Source of the DNA: Phocaeicola massiliensis B84634 = Timone 84634 = DSM 17679 = JCM 13223
GTDB taxonomy: Bacteria; Bacteroidota; Bacteroidia; Bacteroidales; Bacteroidaceae
DNA length: 64,000 bases
Assembly (NCBI RefSeq): GCF_000382445.1
Contig: NZ_KB905472.1
Location: 632,074 to 696,073, forward strand
Direction: 5' to 3'
The notes beneath the pieces were generated by a model, which was not told the DNA's origin, ran no database searches, and saw only the letters and a program-made list of their open reading frames with translations. The position numbers and the translations under genes were made by a program. The stretch's first letter is position 1. Each line of letters opens with the position of its first letter. Below are positions 27,276 through 36,239 of the stretch, in pieces.

Positions 27276-27872
27276 TTATTTCTTCAGCTCAAAGCCTAGC
27301 ATCAGACCGTCATAAGCTTCCGCCACACTGTTGATGGTAGCTGCGGTGGAGTTCACTTTCGATGCTGCTCCGGTAATGGTCTTTAGAATGGACATTAACT
27401 TGTCTGCTTTGAATACCATACTCATGTCATTCCCTGTTACCGTAACATAAGCCACTGTCTTCAGTCCCAGCTTGCCTGTCATGGTGATTGTCTTCGCGGC
27501 GTCATCAAATACATAACTCCCCGTGACCGTACGTTTTTTCATCTGATACGAGTAAGTTCCGTCTTCATTGAAGGTGTACCGGATATTATTCATACCCACT
27601 TTGTTATATACGGCTATCATTTTCTCTTCCACTTCCTTGGCAGCCATTTCACCACCGGCTTTTGCCAACAGGTTTTCACTTTCGAACTGACATTCAGGAC
27701 CGGAGTATGTCCATGTGCCGATAACGGAAGAAGCTGTCGTAGCCTTATTTCCGACAACAGCTTTCGCCACTCCCGACAATATAGATTTCAAATCCTGAGC
27801 TCCGGCATTGGCAGACACCCCACACATCACCAATAAAATCCAAATACTTTTCAGTAAAGTTTTCTTTTTCAT
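27276..27872 (-). CDS. DUF4923-family exported protein
   Basis: 198 residues. A signal peptide ends near VSANAGAQ. The body fits the Bacteroidales DUF4923 family: a lipocalin-like start (VIGTWTYSGPECQFESENL), YTFNEDGTYSYQM, TVTGSYVFDDAAKTITM and a C-terminal LMLGFELKK. Function unknown, periplasmic or surface. A -7 box lies 27 bp upstream, back to back with the sulfatase promoter. Confidence 0.82.
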   Translation of the reverse strand: MKKKTLLKSIWILLVMCGVSANAGAQDLKSILSGVAKAVVGNKATTASSVIGTWTYSGPECQFESENLLAKAGGEMAAKEVEEKMIAVYNKVGMNNIRYTFNEDGTYSYQMKKRTVTGSYVFDDAAKTITMTGKLGLKTVAYVTVTGNDMSMVFKADKLMSILKTITGAASKVNSTAATINSVAEAYDGLMLGFELKK

Positions 27873-27898
27873 CTTTTTATAGGTTTATTAAACGGTTA

Positions 27899-27906
27899 CA
27901 AAGATA
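27899..27906 (-). promoter_or_regulatory. Predicted -7 box (TATCTTTG) of the DUF4923 gene
   Basis: TAnnTTTG match on the minus strand, 27 bp upstream of the ATG. Confidence 0.55.
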
Positions 27907-27989
27907 CGATAAAGCTTTCTATAAAACAATTTGATGCATATCAAACCTTTTCCGTTCTAATTTGTAGCTCAATGTATCTGATAATTTAT

Positions 27990-27997
27990 TATCTTTG
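27990..27997 (+). promoter_or_regulatory. Predicted -7 box (TATCTTTG) of the sulfatase gene
   Basis: TAnnTTTG match 31 bp before the sulfatase ATG. The nearest TTTG upstream (27961-27964) is somewhat too far to be an ideal -33. Confidence 0.55.
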
Positions 27998-28028
27998 CTG
28001 CATAACACCATGAAAAACCAAAATAAAT

Positions 28029-29537
28029 ATGAGTATTGTAACCAATTTGAAATGTACATTGGCTGTCACAGCCGGATTATGTTCTTCGTTTGCTTACGCG
28101 CAAAAACATCCGCATGTTATCTTGATAATGACTGACCAACAACGGGGCGATGCCTTGGGCTGTATGGGTAATGAAGCTGTCATCTCTCCCAATCTGGACC
28201 GGTTGGCCGGCGAGGGAACACTGTTTATGAATGGGTATTCTTCTTGCCCCAGCAGTACTCCTGCCCGTGCGGGAATGCTCACCGGACTTTCTCCCTGGCA
28301 TCACGGCTTGTTGGGGTATGGAGAAGTATCTCCCGAATATAAATATGAGATGCCCCAGATGATGAAAGATGCCGGTTATTACACTTTCGGTATTGGAAAG
28401 ATGCATTGGCATCCGCAGCGCATCAAACACGGTTTTGAAGGAACCCTGTTGGATGAAAGTGGACGTATAGAAGACCCTAACTTTACCAGTGACTATCGCC
28501 AGTGGTTCCAAATACAGGCTCCCGGAAAGAATCCCGATGAGACCGGTATCGGCTGGAACGACCACAGTGCTTCCAACTATAAGTTGCCGGAAAACCTTCA
28601 TCCCACCTATTGGACGGGAGAGATGGCTTGCCAACTTATCCAAAACTACGATAATAGTGAGAAACCATTATTCTTGAAGGTATCTTTTGCACGTCCTCAT
28701 AGTCCGTATGATCCGCCGCAGCGATATATAGATATGTATAAAGATGCTCAGGTGCCCGATCCGTTTATCGGTGATTGGTGTGGTAAATGGGCAAAGGAAC
28801 TTGCTCCTGAAAAGGCTGCTAAAGATGCTCCTTACGGCAACTTCGGTAACGAATATGCGCGTAATTCAAAACGTTATTATTATGCCAATATCACGTTTAT
28901 AGACGAGCAGATAGGTCGCGTGATTAAGGCTTTGAAAGAAAAAGGTATGTATGACAATGCCTTGATAATCTTTGTCTCCGATCATGGTGACATGATGGGA
29001 GACCATTATCATTGGAGAAAGACATATCCGTATGAAGGCTCTACACATATTCCTTATATCGTGAAATGGCCTGCAGCAGAGAAGGTACTTCCGGGAAAGG
29101 TGGATGCTCCTGTAGAACTTCGCGACCTTCTTCCTACTTTCCTCGAAACAGCCGGGGTAACTGTTCCCACTGATATGGACGGACGTCCGTTGCTGGCATT
29201 GGCCAAAGGTACAGCAACCAACTGGCGCAAATATATCGATTTGGAACATGCTACATGTTATAGTGCCGATAATTATTGGTGTGCCCTGACAGACGGTAAG
29301 ATTAAATACGTTTGGTATTTCCATACCGGGGAAGAACAACTGTTCGATATGGTAAAAGACCCGAAAGAACTGCATAATGCTGTCAATGACAAAAAATATA
29401 AAAAACGATTGGCAGAGATGCGTTCTGAAATGGTGCGCCATCTGAGCGAACGTGGCGAGGAGTTTGTGAAAGACGGACAATTGGTGGTGCGTGAAAAGAC
29501 CATGCTCTACGGACCTAACTATCCGAAAAAGAAATGA
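28029..29537 (+). CDS. S-type arylsulfatase family enzyme (exported)
   Basis: 502 residues with a signal peptide ending near SSFAYAQ. Type I sulfatase landmarks: metal ligand Asp36 in LIMTDQQRGDALGCMGN, the modification motif S76-T-P-A-R-AGMLTG (Ser at the formylglycine position, so it needs the radical SAM maturase anSME), GIGKMHWHP, and the second metal site FVSDHGDMMGDHYHWRKT. A periplasmic enzyme removing sulfate from host or dietary glycans is expected. It is monocistronic and not part of an obvious utilisation locus here; the substrate cannot be read from the sequence. Confidence 0.93.
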   Translation: MSIVTNLKCTLAVTAGLCSSFAYAQKHPHVILIMTDQQRGDALGCMGNEAVISPNLDRLAGEGTLFMNGYSSCPSSTPARAGMLTGLSPWHHGLLGYGEVSPEYKYEMPQMMKDAGYYTFGIGKMHWHPQRIKHGFEGTLLDESGRIEDPNFTSDYRQWFQIQAPGKNPDETGIGWNDHSASNYKLPENLHPTYWTGEMACQLIQNYDNSEKPLFLKVSFARPHSPYDPPQRYIDMYKDAQVPDPFIGDWCGKWAKELAPEKAAKDAPYGNFGNEYARNSKRYYYANITFIDEQIGRVIKALKEKGMYDNALIIFVSDHGDMMGDHYHWRKTYPYEGSTHIPYIVKWPAAEKVLPGKVDAPVELRDLLPTFLETAGVTVPTDMDGRPLLALAKGTATNWRKYIDLEHATCYSADNYWCALTDGKIKYVWYFHTGEEQLFDMVKDPKELHNAVNDKKYKKRLAEMRSEMVRHLSERGEEFVKDGQLVVREKTMLYGPNYPKKK

Positions 29538-29552
29538 TACTCACATAATTAT

Positions 29553-29601
29553 GGAGTTGTGTCAAAACGTGGATAGCCCGGTTTAGTTTTGACACACTTC
29601 C
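29553..29601 (+). terminator. Sulfatase terminator built from TGTGTCAAAAC repeat
   Basis: GGAGTTGTGTCAAAAC pairs with GTTTTGACACACTTCC (14 of 16 match). The interior (CGTGGATA and CGGTTTA) is shared with the larger copy at 39390-39531. It lies 16 bp after the sulfatase stop. Confidence 0.6.
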
Positions 29602-29623
29602 ATACGATTCTTCCTTGCAATTT

Positions 29624-30385
29624 TCATAACTGATAGAAAGAGTCTTGCAATGTTTTCTTAAACTTCTTTGAAACAATCAGCTCTGTTATCTTCTCGAAAG
29701 GAGGGTACATGACGCAACGATTCTCCTTTATCATTATCAGATAATTAATATTGATGATATAAGATTGATGTATCTGCACAAAGCAGGGAGCGTACTCTGT
29801 TATCTGATGTGCTGTGGTGTTCTTTTTCAGTAGCAGGGGAACCTGATTGTTCAATACTACTTCCCATAATTTACGGTCGGAGTTATAGCGGAAGAATCCG
29901 ATATCAATAGAACGGAGAACACGCAGATCATTGGTGGGAGTGGAAATCATAAATGTATGTTCGCCGGTAGAATATACTTGGGGTGGAATAGCCATCGGCG
30001 TAGCCGGTTCGTCCATCTTTTTCAGAAACCGGGTAATAATGCATTCCAGTTCCTTACGGTCTATCGGCTTCAATAAATAATCGAAAGCAGATTCACGGAT
30101 GGCATTAATCATATATTTGTCGTAGGCAGTATAAAAAATCACTTGCATATTCCACGTGACACAACTGTTGATTTGCTCTAACAGTTCTATTCCTTTCATG
30201 TCGGGCAACTCTACATCCAGAAATAAGATATCGGGACGAAGCTTATCTATCATTTTCTTTCCGTTAGAACCATTACGGGCAATTCCCTCTACCACCAACT
30301 GACCGTAACGTTTTAGCTCCAAACAAAGGTTATCCGCCGAATACTCATCATCATCTATAATCAATATTTTATAAAGCCTGTCCAT
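29624..30385 (-). CDS. LytTR-family response regulator
   Basis: 253 residues. The receiver domain (1-120) has the acidic pocket IDDDE, the phospho-acceptor Asp in ILFLDVELPDMKG and the conserved Lys in YLLKPIDRKE. The LytTR DNA-binding domain (about 155-250) shows FFRYNSDRKLWEV, CFVQIHQSYIINI and VSKKFKKTLQDSF. Its partner is very likely the membrane kinase gene just upstream (30508-32547), with 122 bp between them. Targets are unknown. Confidence 0.92.
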   Translation of the reverse strand: MDRLYKILIIDDDEYSADNLCLELKRYGQLVVEGIARNGSNGKKMIDKLRPDILFLDVELPDMKGIELLEQINSCVTWNMQVIFYTAYDKYMINAIRESAFDYLLKPIDRKELECIITRFLKKMDEPATPMAIPPQVYSTGEHTFMISTPTNDLRVLRSIDIGFFRYNSDRKLWEVVLNNQVPLLLKKNTTAHQITEYAPCFVQIHQSYIININYLIMIKENRCVMYPPFEKITELIVSKKFKKTLQDSFYQL

Positions 30386-30412
30386 ATAATTTGTTTGCTA
30401 TTATTAATAAAA

Positions 30413-30420
30413 CAAAAGTA
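30413..30420 (-). promoter_or_regulatory. Predicted -7 box (TACTTTTG) of the LytTR regulator
   Basis: TAnnTTTG match 28 bp upstream of the regulator ATG, suggesting it can be transcribed apart from the kinase gene. Confidence 0.4.
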
Positions 30421-30507
30421 GAGAAACATCTGTTAAGATACAAACCGACAATTCTGTATTTATGGATATTAGGCGTCAAACAGGAACTATTCGTGTGAAA
30501 ATAGCTA

Positions 30508-32547
30508 TTAAACAGCTTTTAAAAAGTTGTAATCGTAGCCTTGGGGAAGTATCACAACAAATTCGCACCCTGTTTCTCCTTCTTCCAATGGCACATTATT
30601 GATAGAGATATCTATATGCTTTTTGTTATTGTTGTTGAGCATCTGAACTGTTTGAAGAATCACTTTCATACCGGTTCCCGTACCCCGGTTATGGCTGTTT
30701 GCCTTATATCCTCCTCCGTTGTCTCTTATCTTGATGCAGATAGCTCCTGTCGGTTCACGCCTGATGTCAATCCACAGGTTCTTTTTCCCCTGTTTCTCCC
30801 TCAGTGCATGCTTAATAGCATTCTCTACCGGAATCTGGATCATCATGGAAGGAAGAATCTCGCGAGTGAGGTCGATTGTTTTATCTACATGGAGAGAAAG
30901 TGCGAAGGTATCTCCCATTGATTTACGTTCTAAATCAATGTAAGTATGTACAAAGTCTAGTTCTTCATCCAATGTGACACAGAGATGTTCGGTCAGCTCA
31001 AGGTTGCGGCGCATCAACTTCACCAACTGCCGCATATTTTCGCTGTATCCGTTGCTATGGCTGTTTATTTCCCTGCTCAGCACATTGAAGATGAAGTGAG
31101 GCGAAACACGGTTGCGGATATTTTCCATGCGCAGCGTGTTAATCATATGTTGGCTGCGCATTCTAAACAGGTGGCGTTGCTTCTTATTATAAAGATAGAT
31201 AAAGACGGCCAATATTAATATCAGGAAACAGACGGACATCCACACATACATACGCTGGTGAAGTCCCAATACCTCGTTCTCTTTCTGCTGGATGAATATC
31301 TTTTGCTTCATCAGCGTAGTGTCCTGCCGGTATTTCAAGTCGATTTCGGCGGTACGCATCTTGATGCGTTCATTACGGGTGGAGTCGTCAATGCGCTGGT
31401 TTTCCCGCTGATAATAATAAGCTTTCTTATAATCTCCCGTTTCCTCGTAATAATGCTGTAAATACCGGTTACGGATGTGAAGCATGTTGGGTTCCACATA
31501 ATCGGGTTTCACGGCTTCGGCAAGACGTTTGCGCGCCAATGCGAGATTATTCTGTTTCAGTGCCAGTTCTATCAGTTGTGTATCCAGATAATAGAGCGCA
31601 CTGATGTTTCCGATAGACCGGAAGAAATCTTCACACTTAGCCAGATAGAAAGCAGCGGAATCTGTCTGATTCATCAGTAGGAATGTTTCTCCCAAATTCA
31701 TCTCACTCAGATGAACTTCGAAAGCCATATCGGGATAACTGCGGGCAAACGCGAGTTCTTTTCTGAACATTTCGAGTGCATGCGGATAATCCTTGCGGAA
31801 GTAATAGGAGTTTCCACGATTGTTGAGGTAAATACATTTTTCGTAAGGCATCATTTCGCTATACCATTGGGCAGCCATGTCGTAATAATAATCGCATAAT
31901 TCGAAGTCGCGCAGTTCCATATATACTTGTGCCAATCCGTAGTATGCCGGAAAACGTTTGGCTTCGGGAGTGCCCAGCGAGTCAAAAAAAGACAAGGATT
32001 TCCGATACCACAGAGCGCCTTTATCATATTGTCCTGTGCGCACGTAAGCATCGGCCAGGTTTATCGAAATGTCGGGCAGTACTTCTTTCCTGTCTCCGTT
32101 TAATCGATAGTTGAGTGCCTTGCTGAAACAAATGACCGCAGAGTCTACCAATGCCTGACGTGCGAGTACGTTTCCGCGCATATTATAGATATCGGCATAC
32201 AAATCGGATATTTGAGGCGTGGGTGCGTTGCGGTGGCAATAAGCTTCTGCCTGATTCATGCATACAGCAGCGGAGTCCATATCCGACCGAAACATATAGG
32301 CTTTGGCCAGCAACATCACATAGTGATAATAAGTGGTACTGTCGGTTGTGGCAGTCATACGCTTCTGTGCCTCGGCACAAACATATCGGGGATTCTTGGA
32401 CAAAGAATCGTTGACTTCTTGATAGAATTGGAGATATGTGTCAAAAGCATTGAATGATCTTTTCTGTTTTTCACCACAAGAAATGACACACATAGCTCCC
32501 AGTATTACACTCCAAAAGCCAATCGGCATCTTTATTCGTGTTTTCAT
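30508..32547 (-). CDS. LytS-type sensor histidine kinase with TPR sensor (lipoprotein-like N-terminus)
   Basis: About 679 residues from MKTRIKMPIGFW. The start at 32547 is chosen because a signal with lipobox-like CVISCGEK follows and a -7 box lies at 32573; the frame open to 32607 would begin upstream of it. The periplasmic part holds several tetratricopeptide repeats (ADAYVRTGQYDKGALWYRKS, YYFRKDYPHALEMFRKE). One membrane helix (VCFLILILAVFIYLY) precedes the His_kinase domain with SPHFIFNVLS (phospho-His) and an HATPase with IPVENAIKHALREK and DNGGG plus GTGTGMKVI. Cognate regulator: the LytTR gene downstream. Confidence 0.9.
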   Translation of the reverse strand: MKTRIKMPIGFWSVILGAMCVISCGEKQKRSFNAFDTYLQFYQEVNDSLSKNPRYVCAEAQKRMTATTDSTTYYHYVMLLAKAYMFRSDMDSAAVCMNQAEAYCHRNAPTPQISDLYADIYNMRGNVLARQALVDSAVICFSKALNYRLNGDRKEVLPDISINLADAYVRTGQYDKGALWYRKSLSFFDSLGTPEAKRFPAYYGLAQVYMELRDFELCDYYYDMAAQWYSEMMPYEKCIYLNNRGNSYYFRKDYPHALEMFRKELAFARSYPDMAFEVHLSEMNLGETFLLMNQTDSAAFYLAKCEDFFRSIGNISALYYLDTQLIELALKQNNLALARKRLAEAVKPDYVEPNMLHIRNRYLQHYYEETGDYKKAYYYQRENQRIDDSTRNERIKMRTAEIDLKYRQDTTLMKQKIFIQQKENEVLGLHQRMYVWMSVCFLILILAVFIYLYNKKQRHLFRMRSQHMINTLRMENIRNRVSPHFIFNVLSREINSHSNGYSENMRQLVKLMRRNLELTEHLCVTLDEELDFVHTYIDLERKSMGDTFALSLHVDKTIDLTREILPSMMIQIPVENAIKHALREKQGKKNLWIDIRREPTGAICIKIRDNGGGYKANSHNRGTGTGMKVILQTVQMLNNNNKKHIDISINNVPLEEGETGCEFVVILPQGYDYNFLKAV

Positions 32548-32572
32548 AGTAGGTGTGCTAATAGTTTGTTTA

Positions 32573-32580
32573 CAAACATA
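32573..32580 (-). promoter_or_regulatory. Predicted -7 box (TATGTTTG) of the TPR kinase
   Basis: TAnnTTTG match 26 bp upstream of the proposed start at 32547. It supports that start over the longer frame. Confidence 0.5.
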
Positions 32581-32626
32581 CATAAAAAGAAAGAAATTGA
32601 AGCACAAATGTCCTACTTTTAAGTTT

Positions 32627-35173
32627 CTACCATTGATATTGGATGGAAAGAAGATATTCGCGTGGGCGGAGTTTTATCCATGAGGTAGAGCTTTGTACAG
32701 CCGAATAGAGGGTATAACTATATTCTTTCTTGTTTAATAAATTGGTGACGGAAGCTGTGAAGCACCATTTTCCCACACGCTGTACCAGTGAAGCGTCTGC
32801 CAACCATGTGTTGAGATGCTTTGTGCGGTCGATATCGTTATAAAAATGTTCTCCCGAAAGCCGTAAATCAGTATCGCCCCATCCTATGCTCAGGATCAGG
32901 CGCTGTGACAGATTCCACAGAGCATCCAGCTGTCTGTCGTTGCCTATTTTTGAACTCCCGCAACTCAATTTGGCTTGATACGCAGCTTCAAACAGTCGGG
33001 AAGGTGCCCATATTATCTTGGGTTCAACCGACAGATAGTCATAACGGTAGTCTTGAACCACTCCGTCATTGCATTGTTTTCCTTTTGTACGGCTCATGGT
33101 CAGTTCGACGGACGATTTCAGATTCCAGTCATATACTCCTTTGGACAGGACAGAATGTAGCGTGTAATTTTCGTCAGAGTTGCTTTTTTTATAAGGAGAA
33201 AGATAGAAGATGCCATCTTTATAATCACTCCGTGTCATTAAGTTATGGTCTGTGTGAAGATAGGCGAACGATGCTGTCCAAAAGAACTCCTTGACGGCAT
33301 TTTTATATTCCAGATAGAAAGAGTAGAGTTGGCGTGTGTTTTCGGGGACATTGCCCGGATTGGTTATGATAGTCCTGTAGTTTCTTCGATACGAAACCGG
33401 ATATATTTCATCCAATCTTCCGGTAGAACGGGTGATATTGCCTGACAGATACATTTTCCAGCGGGGAGTGAGTGTGTAGCGGAAGAACACGGAAGGATTC
33501 AGGAACAGATAATGACAGGACTGTTCAGGCAGATGGCTCCATTGGGCAGACAGTGCGGCTGTCAGAAGTATATCTTCCCGGTTCCACTCCAGATGGGGAG
33601 TGGCGTAGAACATATAGCGGTTGGCGGAATATGGGCCGGTCACGGAAGAAAGTTCACCCCGAAAACCTCCCGTGAGTTGGTAATTCACTCCGTTTTTCTT
33701 TCTCATCCAGTACAGGGAGTTGTCGGTATAGGCATTGCTGACATTCATTTCTTGATATTCCCGAAGAGGGGTGGAACTTTGCCGGTCGTCATCAAATGTC
33801 AGTTTCAGTGATGAGGGAAGATAGCTATAACGGAAAAAAGAGCGGATTCCCCATGTATATTTATCCCGGGTATGGAGTTGACTGAAGTAGTTTTTCATAT
33901 CTAGTCCTGAATGCTTTATCTGTTGTGTGACACTTTTGTCACCTGAAATGGCTGACAAGCCGTTTTGCCAATCGCCTGTGAAAGAAAAGTTTTCGCGTGT
34001 GTAACGGTTGTCGGCATTATTTTCGTAATTCAGTTCACCGTTCAGACAGTCTGTGAGCAGCCGGTAATTCTGATTGTGGAGTGTGCGGACGGTGTCTTGA
34101 GCGAAATAGTAAGTCTCGTCACTGCCTTGTTGCTGGGTAGTACGGTCGTGGGTGTAATTGAAGAGCAGGCGCAGCTGCTTGTCTTCCGTCAGTCGGTAAA
34201 GTCGGTTGGCAGAGGTCGTATGGGTGTCGTTGAACAACAACCGTTGGCGGGATAGAGGCATTGTGATGCCGGGTAGTGGAAGAAAGGAGGGAGCTCCATC
34301 GTCTGTGATACGATCAAAACTGTTGCCTGCCGCCAACACTTCTTGTTCGGACTGCATATCGCGTCCTGTGTTGTTGGTCTTGTAATTATAAATAGTCTGC
34401 TGTTTACGATTCAGTTGCAGGGCGCTGAGTGAGGCATCGTATAGTACCTCTTCGCCGTACCCCCCGCTTCCGTTGGCTGTATAAATCCATTGCGAGCGCG
34501 CTTCCGGTTTCAACTTCAGATTGAGTGCAACGTCATCTGTAAAGGTCTTTCCCCGCAAGGACTTGATGGGCTGGTGTCCTTCTATCACTTCGGCAGACTG
34601 CACGGCATCTGCTTTCAAATTATTGTTTATCTGATTATAACGTCCTCCACTCACGTCCATCCCTTCGACATAGAAATTGCTGATTTCCTTTCCGTTATAT
34701 TTGATGGTTCCGTTCTCTTCGACATTGATGCCGGGCAGTTTTTTAAGTACATCGCCTACGTTTCGGTCTTGAGAAGAGGTAAAGCGTGTGAGGTCATATT
34801 TCAGCGTATCCTGTCGGCCCCATATACGCCCGGGGCGGATTTGAACCTCTTTCAGCAAAATGGTTTCGGGTTCGAGCGCTATCTCCATCGGGTGAGTTGA
34901 GGTGATAGGCAGGAGTACTTTTTTGTAGCCCATATAGAGCACACCCAGCTTGACACTTTGGGGCGACGAAACCGTAAGGCGGAATCGTCCGTCGGTATCC
35001 GTCAAGGTATAATTGATGACCGTTGCATCGGCAGTATGTTGAATGATGACAGTAGCCGATTCGAGAGGTTGGCGGGTTTCCTTATCGGTCACCCGCCCCT
35101 CAATCGTGTTTTGTGCGTTTGTGTCGATGTTGCACATCAGTGCCAGCATAGAGAGAATGATTGCTGTTTTCAT
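32627..35173 (-). CDS. TonB-dependent-receptor-like outer membrane beta-barrel with CarboxypepD_reg domain
   Basis: About 848 residues. Signal peptide to near CNIDTNAQ, then a carboxypeptidase-D regulatory-like domain (IEGRVTDKETRQPLESATV, VLYMGYKKVLLPI), a plug-like segment (FTSSQDRNVGDVLKKLPGIN, ISNFYVEGMDVSGGRYNQI) and a long beta-barrel ending with the aromatic C-terminus LLSIQYQW. It belongs to the outer-membrane-protein beta-barrel families common in Bacteroidales, not to SusC. It is 23 bp downstream of the GLPGLI gene and almost certainly cotranscribed with it. Transport substrate unknown. Confidence 0.87.
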   Translation of the reverse strand: MKTAIILSMLALMCNIDTNAQNTIEGRVTDKETRQPLESATVIIQHTADATVINYTLTDTDGRFRLTVSSPQSVKLGVLYMGYKKVLLPITSTHPMEIALEPETILLKEVQIRPGRIWGRQDTLKYDLTRFTSSQDRNVGDVLKKLPGINVEENGTIKYNGKEISNFYVEGMDVSGGRYNQINNNLKADAVQSAEVIEGHQPIKSLRGKTFTDDVALNLKLKPEARSQWIYTANGSGGYGEEVLYDASLSALQLNRKQQTIYNYKTNNTGRDMQSEQEVLAAGNSFDRITDDGAPSFLPLPGITMPLSRQRLLFNDTHTTSANRLYRLTEDKQLRLLFNYTHDRTTQQQGSDETYYFAQDTVRTLHNQNYRLLTDCLNGELNYENNADNRYTRENFSFTGDWQNGLSAISGDKSVTQQIKHSGLDMKNYFSQLHTRDKYTWGIRSFFRYSYLPSSLKLTFDDDRQSSTPLREYQEMNVSNAYTDNSLYWMRKKNGVNYQLTGGFRGELSSVTGPYSANRYMFYATPHLEWNREDILLTAALSAQWSHLPEQSCHYLFLNPSVFFRYTLTPRWKMYLSGNITRSTGRLDEIYPVSYRRNYRTIITNPGNVPENTRQLYSFYLEYKNAVKEFFWTASFAYLHTDHNLMTRSDYKDGIFYLSPYKKSNSDENYTLHSVLSKGVYDWNLKSSVELTMSRTKGKQCNDGVVQDYRYDYLSVEPKIIWAPSRLFEAAYQAKLSCGSSKIGNDRQLDALWNLSQRLILSIGWGDTDLRLSGEHFYNDIDRTKHLNTWLADASLVQRVGKWCFTASVTNLLNKKEYSYTLYSAVQSSTSWIKLRPREYLLSIQYQW

Positions 35174-35196
35174 GGTGGAGCGCATGTGTTGGAATT

Positions 35197-36072
35197 TTAT
35201 TTATCGGGGAGTTCTATCGGATTGTAAGGTATCGTGTAATTCTTGATTGGATTTCCATGTTCATCCTTGACAGTGACTTTCACGTTGGGAGCTGTGCTGG
35301 CAACATATCCCACCGGGTCTTTGAAGTAACGTTCGTAGATTTTATCCAAATCTTTGCGGCTTATGGATTCATAGCCTTTGGCATTGAAAAGAAGCGGTTT
35401 GGACTCTTTGAACTGTTGCAGGCCGGTGCAGAGAAACGAATAATGTCCCCGGCTGTCCTCTGCTTTGAGAATCAGTCCCGGTAGTCCGCACAGTTTCCAA
35501 GGGCCTTCACTGACGGGGATTTCCGTCGTGTACCATGCCGTGTAGTTGCGCCCGCGGAAACGGCAGGAGGCTTTCTGGCACCGATAAGTCAGGATAGTGG
35601 CAGTATCGGGCAGGAGAGTCCATTGCGGCTTGTCGTTTTTTTCCTCGCAGCGGAAGTTGGTAGTCACGATACGGTCGAGCGTTGTTACTTTTCCGGCAGG
35701 ATGGTTTTTGTAGATGCGATAGGTGATGCGGGCATTGCCGTATGCGGAGGTATGTTCGGCCATGAGTTCTTGAGACACGTTGTTCTTCACGTCCTCCATA
35801 AGGACAGAGTCGCGGAGATAGGTGGTATAGCCGTAAAAAAGAGATGATTTCTTTCCCACTTCAAGCATCATGGTTTCCGAATTGGGTTTGCTGTCTGACC
35901 GGGTGGTGTCTTCAAGCATTTTCAATTCATACTGGGCGCGGAAGACAAGTTCGTCTATCGGTTCGCTCTTCTTGATATTGTCACCGGTGATGACTGTGAT
36001 TTGTGCAACGGCAGCCGTGGCACAGACTCCGAAAACTAGCATCAGGGTCAGGATTTTCTTGTTCAGTTTCAT
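35197..36072 (-). CDS. GLPGLI family protein
   Basis: 291 residues with a signal peptide (CATAAVAQ). The signature GLPGLILKAEDSRGHYSF is present, with upstream WTLLPDTATILTYRCQKA and FRGRNYTAWYTTEIPV. GLPGLI proteins are Bacteroidetes exported proteins, often paired with barrel proteins like the one following here; their role is unclear. The operon is divergent from a two-component system at 36240, a common sign of regulation by it. Confidence 0.88.
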   Translation of the reverse strand: MKLNKKILTLMLVFGVCATAAVAQITVITGDNIKKSEPIDELVFRAQYELKMLEDTTRSDSKPNSETMMLEVGKKSSLFYGYTTYLRDSVLMEDVKNNVSQELMAEHTSAYGNARITYRIYKNHPAGKVTTLDRIVTTNFRCEEKNDKPQWTLLPDTATILTYRCQKASCRFRGRNYTAWYTTEIPVSEGPWKLCGLPGLILKAEDSRGHYSFLCTGLQQFKESKPLLFNAKGYESISRKDLDKIYERYFKDPVGYVASTAPNVKVTVKDEHGNPIKNYTIPYNPIELPDK

Positions 36073-36110
36073 CATATTACAAAAGTTTGAGGTTTATGAT
36101 TCTCATGCTG

Positions 36111-36118
36111 CAAAGCTA
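36111..36118 (-). promoter_or_regulatory. Predicted -7 box (TAGCTTTG) of the GLPGLI operon
   Basis: TAnnTTTG match 39 bp upstream of the GLPGLI start, divergent from the promoter at 36216. Confidence 0.55.
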
Positions 36119-36215
36119 TCCTTTTCCTTTCTTTTGGCAGGTCGGAAGTTATTACTGAAATATTACGCAGTCTAAAAAAACTCCTCGCGTACATTGTACA
36201 TCCGCCGATACCGTT

Positions 36216-36223
36216 TACCTTTG
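36216..36223 (+). promoter_or_regulatory. Predicted -7 box (TACCTTTG) of the two-component operon
   Basis: TAnnTTTG match only 17 bp before the kinase ATG, implying a very short 5' leader. Confidence 0.55.
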
Positions 36224-36239
36224 CCGAAAAGAAAAGAAT